The position numbers and the translations under genes are program-made. A stretch of 35,578 bases of DNA. It comes from Flavobacterium sp. BFFFF2. GTDB taxonomy: Bacteria > Bacteroidota > Bacteroidia > Flavobacteriales > Flavobacteriaceae. The stretch spans positions 1-35,578 of the forward strand of contig NKJD01000037.1 of the NCBI GenBank assembly GCA_002256385.1, given 5' to 3'. The notes under the pieces were generated by a model. It did no database searches. It had not been told where the DNA came from and saw only the letters and a list, made by a program, of their open reading frames with translations. Below are positions 33,239-35,578 of this stretch, piece by piece. Every line of letters starts with the position of its first letter. Positions within the stretch are counted from its first letter, which is position 1.

Positions 33239-33270
33239 GATTGACCCGAGGGCCGAAGGCACGAACGGAG
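33239..33270 (+). repeat. GACCCGAG dispersed element, copy C
   Basis: TTGACCCGAGGGCCGAAGGC followed by ACGAACGG. It is related to copies at 14092-14122 and 3408-3440. Confidence 0.6.
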
Positions 33271-33390
33271 CGAAGCTAAAGATTGAAAGATTGAAGAATT
33301 TGAAAATGAGGTAATTTGGAAATTTGGAAATGATTGAAAGATTTGGGAGGCAATTTGAAGAAACAATTGTGTCCTGCTACAAAAATACTT

Positions 33391-33488
33391 TGGCTTTGGA
33401 CTTTCGACTTTTGACTTTTGACTTTTGACTTTTGACTTTTGACTTTTGACTTTTGACTTTTGACTTTCGACTTTCGACTTTCGACTTT
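33391..33488 (+). repeat. Long heptamer tandem array (TGACTTT unit)
   Basis: After one or two diverged units it has CGACTTT, eight exact TGACTTT units (33412-33467) and three CGACTTT units. It is the longest period-7 array of the window and ends about 77 bases before the DUF1826 reading frame. Confidence 0.85.
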
Positions 33489-33564
33489 CCATGCCCGCCT
33501 TTATGCCCAAATAACCCAATAAACCAACATGGCATTTAAAAGAAATACCTATTTTTAGGCTGAA

Positions 33565-34305
33565 ATGCCCGTAATTTGGGGCACGAAAACAAGCGCAAGC
33601 CCGCCCATGCCCCACCCCTACGCCAACCACCCACACATCGGCATCGCAAACAGTTTTGCCGAACTGAACCGCACCGAATTCAAAGAAAACGTGAATGCCT
33701 TGTGCTGGCACCGCCCGCTGTCAGGCGACTTCCATGAAATAGTAGACAAACTCACCTTGCACGAAAACATCACCGTGGTGACGCCGGCCGAGTTGATGGC
33801 CCTTGCGCTCTCGGCAGCCGGACAGACCGCCCGCGAAATCATCTTGCAAGACATCCAAGCGCTCACCGACATCGGCGCCGCACCTGTCCTAAACCTGTTA
33901 AAAAGCTATGAACGCGACGAAGACTTCCGCTTCATCACCACCGATGTGTATTCGTTTCATGTTGACCGCTCGCCCGTACCCACCGACACCTATCTGTGCA
34001 CCTACTACGGCGCCGCCTCCGAGCTCATTGCCAATGACCAAGCCATCCAAAAGGTATTGATTCCCGAGGTCCGCACCCAACTACAAGCACTCCACGATGG
34101 CCCCGACCACACCTTTGACCACTTTTTGCAAGAACATTATTTTGATTTGCATTACCAAGCCCTCCCCCATGCCACTCCCATCAACTGTGGGGTTGGAAAC
34201 CTGTGGCGCTTGGCGGTTGACCACCCAACACAGAAGGTGTTGCCGTGTATTCATCGAGCGCCGATTGAAAATGAGGGGGAGTTGAGGTTGTTGGTGATTT
34301 GTTGA
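33565..34305 (+). CDS. DUF1826 family protein
   Basis: A 246-residue protein. NALCWHRPL near residue 45, then FHVDRSPVPTDTYLCTYYGAASE (about residues 131-153) and NCGVGNLWRLAVDHPT near the end match the DUF1826 family as I recall it; its function is unknown, though the H-x-D and following Arg/Tyr pattern resembles metal-binding cupin-like oxygenases. The ATG at 33607 (MPHPYANHP) is an alternative start: a near-consensus TATTTTTA at about 33549 would place the transcript start near 33565. Codons are strikingly C-rich at third positions compared with its neighbours, and it lies between repeat arrays, so it may have been acquired by transfer. Confidence 0.75.
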   Translation: MPVIWGTKTSASPPMPHPYANHPHIGIANSFAELNRTEFKENVNALCWHRPLSGDFHEIVDKLTLHENITVVTPAELMALALSAAGQTAREIILQDIQALTDIGAAPVLNLLKSYERDEDFRFITTDVYSFHVDRSPVPTDTYLCTYYGAASELIANDQAIQKVLIPEVRTQLQALHDGPDHTFDHFLQEHYFDLHYQALPHATPINCGVGNLWRLAVDHPTQKVLPCIHRAPIENEGELRLLVIC

Positions 34306-34313
34306 ATTTTTTT

Positions 34314-34410
34314 ATTGAAGGATTGAAAGATTGAAGGATTGAAGGATTGAAGGATTGAAGGATTGAAGGATTGAAGGATTGAAGGATTGAAGGATTGAAG
34401 GATTGAAGGA
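34314..34410 (+). repeat. Octamer tandem array (ATTGAAGG unit)
   Basis: Twelve 8-base units, eleven ATTGAAGG and one ATTGAAAG, starting 9 bases after the DUF1826 stop codon. A degenerate GGTTTGA heptamer run follows at about 34445-34480. Confidence 0.85.
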
Positions 34411-34518
34411 TTTGAAAATTGAGATTTGAAGTTTGATGTTGGGGGTTTGAGATTCGGGGTTTGAGGTTTGAGATTGTTGTCAACTTTTTTTATTGGCGGT
34501 GATTTTTTATGTTTTCGT

Positions 34519-35223
34519 TCAACAATATTTAATTAGTTCTTCCACAAGCTTATATACTGTTGTTGAAGACTCTTCCCTAGCTGGATTTGCATAGTTAAAA
34601 AATGCTGCATTTCTTTTGGCACGATCGATGGCTAATAATTTTCTTTCTCTTCCAGTTTTTTCATCTATACCTTCTAACAACTCAAAAAGATCTGAGGTTA
34701 TAACTTTGCTTGAGTCGCCTTCGTAAACTATGTTGTATGGGCTCAAGAGTGAGTTAATTCTAGAATTGTATTGACCTCTATTCATTCCTCCTCCTTGGTG
34801 GTCATCAAAATGAAGAATTAACCAATATTCAAAGGATTGATTTGAATAAGCAACGCCGAAATTATTCGCCTGTGCAGTTATTATTGCATTGTTAAAATCA
34901 CTGTCTGGAAAATCATCTTTATCAAAAACACACCATACTTGATCATAGTCTCTTTTCTGTGCTAGATAATTTGCCCTGTTTACTAAAGAAATTGTATTGT
35001 ATCCTTCTCCAACTGGAACAACCGTTGCAGTAACTAATTTAAATTGTCTAAAATACGATGGCTCTGTATTTTTACCTTCACACACAATTAGAATTAATGG
35101 TTTTTCTGACTTACTCGGCATTTGCCTTTCGAGAATTGGCTGTTCTCTCCTTTTTGCTCTTAAAGAATCTCTATGTTTTTGTTTAGCTATTATTTGTTCT
35201 TCTCTCTTATTTTTCATTTTCAT
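34519..35223 (-). CDS. RloB-family protein, orphan
   Basis: A 234-residue protein. After a basic N-terminal tail (~1-35) it has LILIVCEGKNTEPSYFRQF, then VWCVFDKDDFPDSDFNNAI, then SNQSFEYWLILHFDDH, the order of motifs in the RloB family, whose core resembles a TOPRIM-like metal site (Glu in CEG, Asp-x-Asp in FDKDD). RloB is usually encoded next to the AAA ATPase RloA in defence islands and near restriction-modification loci. No rloA is visible: the IS copy ends 23 bases upstream of this start codon, so the upstream partner was either cut off or displaced. AT-rich codons contrast with DUF1826. The frame is complete. Confidence 0.8.
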   Translation of the reverse strand: MKMKNKREEQIIAKQKHRDSLRAKRREQPILERQMPSKSEKPLILIVCEGKNTEPSYFRQFKLVTATVVPVGEGYNTISLVNRANYLAQKRDYDQVWCVFDKDDFPDSDFNNAIITAQANNFGVAYSNQSFEYWLILHFDDHQGGGMNRGQYNSRINSLLSPYNIVYEGDSSKVITSDLFELLEGIDEKTGRERKLLAIDRAKRNAAFFNYANPAREESSTTVYKLVEELIKYC

Positions 35224-35246
35224 AGAGTAGAATTTTATTATTTGTA

Positions 35247-35578
35247 ACCCGTTGGGTGAAATTAATTGATTTGAATTTTGATATTATTAATTGGTCTGTC
35301 AAATATGAATTTGTTGATATATTGAACCAATGTTAATGCTGTAATTTTTGCCAATATTCTGGTTTTAAAGCCCTCGAAAGATTTTGCATAATTGTTTCTT
35401 ATTTTGAATTGATCACATAATTGTGAGAACAATGTTTCAATTCTTTTTCTTGCCTTTCTAAAGATATATGGCTGTTTTACATACCCTTTTTGATTCATTC
35501 TCATTGGTGTCTCCAAAATGATATTTGCCGATTGAAATAAATCTATTTGTTGAGTGGAAGACAGATAACCTTTATCCC
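35247..35578 (-). mobile_element. IS982-family insertion sequence, 3' end (right copy)
   Basis: The reverse complement of bases 1-332. The IS end is ACCCGTTGGGTG at 35247. The IS lies immediately upstream of the rloB-like gene and may have removed or replaced its promoter, because no TAnnTTTG element was found between the IS end and the start codon. Confidence 0.85.
35262..35576 (-). CDS. IS982-family transposase, C-terminal fragment (right copy)
   Basis: The same C-terminal transposase fragment as at the left end, with Pro in place of Leu in the KQ-x-YIF segment. The frame is open to the window edge, so the gene continues outside. The two copies point toward the inside of the window. Confidence 0.8.
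   Translation of the reverse strand, partial: DKGYLSSTQQIDLFQSANIILETPMRMNQKGYVKQPYIFRKARKRIETLFSQLCDQFKIRNNYAKSFEGFKTRILAKITALTLVQYINKFIFDRPINNIKIQIN

Larger units (their letters stand above)
33228..33564. other. Non-coding repeat region upstream of the DUF1826 gene
   Basis: No gene. It holds the GACCCGAG element (33239-33270), degenerate GATTGAAAG-like repeats (33271-33350) and a 13-unit heptamer array (33391-33488). A minus-strand reading frame across it only translates the heptamers into a Lys/Ser/Val/Gln repeat. Confidence 0.7.

Noticed and set aside
33202..33711. Minus-strand reading frame of 169 codons with a Lys-Ser-Lys-Val-rich repeat
   Set aside because: It only translates the heptamer array and the antisense of DUF1826; a period-7 array gives a 21-base, seven-residue repeat by chance.
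1..35578. Composite transposon formed by the two IS copies
   Set aside because: The interior is mostly core genes (uvrA, serS, hemL, gap) and both IS copies are cut at the same internal point, which fits an assembly break better than a mobile unit.
1..35578. tRNA or rRNA genes
   Set aside because: Reading the gene-free stretches on both strands showed no tRNA-like GGTTCGAATCC arm or rRNA sequence; the gene-free space is taken up by the repeats and hairpins described.

Overview
This window comes from a low-GC member of the Bacteroidota, most likely a Flavobacteriaceae (Flavobacterium-like). The evidence is the recurring TAnnTTTG promoter element 10-60 bases upstream of many genes, the absence of strong Shine-Dalgarno sites, and typical Flavobacteria proteins: a fused E1 alpha/beta dehydrogenase, a long GAPDH with an N-terminal extension, DUF4286, DUF6252-like lipoproteins and a PlsC-like acyltransferase. 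Both ends of the window are the same 332-base 3' end of an IS982-family insertion sequence in opposite orientation. They differ by at least one base, so they are two copies. The window is therefore probably a contig that stops at a repeated IS.

Left accessory region (1-3576). After the IS end, about 1.3 kb without a credible protein gene holds a repetitive array. Up to five copies of a ~98-base element (called E here) alternate with four units of Bacteroidota promoter, short structured RNA and 3' hairpin or terminator. Three of the four promoters are nearly identical over ~50 bases, and two of the RNAs share their 5' half but have unrelated terminators. This is the most unusual part of the window and I do not recognise it as a known family. 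It is followed by a lipoprotein gene and a ~900-base non-coding stretch rich in palindromes and 7-base tandem repeats.

Core region (3577-33227). This is mainly housekeeping: a GH31 alpha-glucosidase; a TolC/HlyD efflux pair with no inner-membrane pump beside it; uvrA overlapping thiamine pyrophosphokinase; serS; a TPR protein, DUF4286 and M48 lipoprotein cluster; a UMF1-type MFS transporter; a lipoprotein; an acyltransferase; a fused 2-oxoacid dehydrogenase E1 (minus strand); a 2OG-Fe(II) oxygenase; a small membrane protein and gap (minus strand); a FucP-like sugar transporter with an extra periplasmic helical hairpin; an operon of PLP deaminase, glucosaminidase-LysM lipoprotein and hemL; a PfkB kinase; and a NarL/LuxR response regulator.

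Right accessory region (33228-35578). Heptamer and octamer tandem repeats flank a DUF1826 gene. An RloB-family gene on the minus strand lacks its usual RloA partner and has the IS copy only 23 bases upstream of its start codon.

Three intergenic regions (3.2-3.5 kb, 14.1-14.2 kb, 33.2-33.5 kb) carry related composite repeats just upstream of genes: a GACCCGAG element plus period-7 arrays, with covarying palindromes in the first two. All protein calls rest on reading motifs in the translated sequence; no database search was run.
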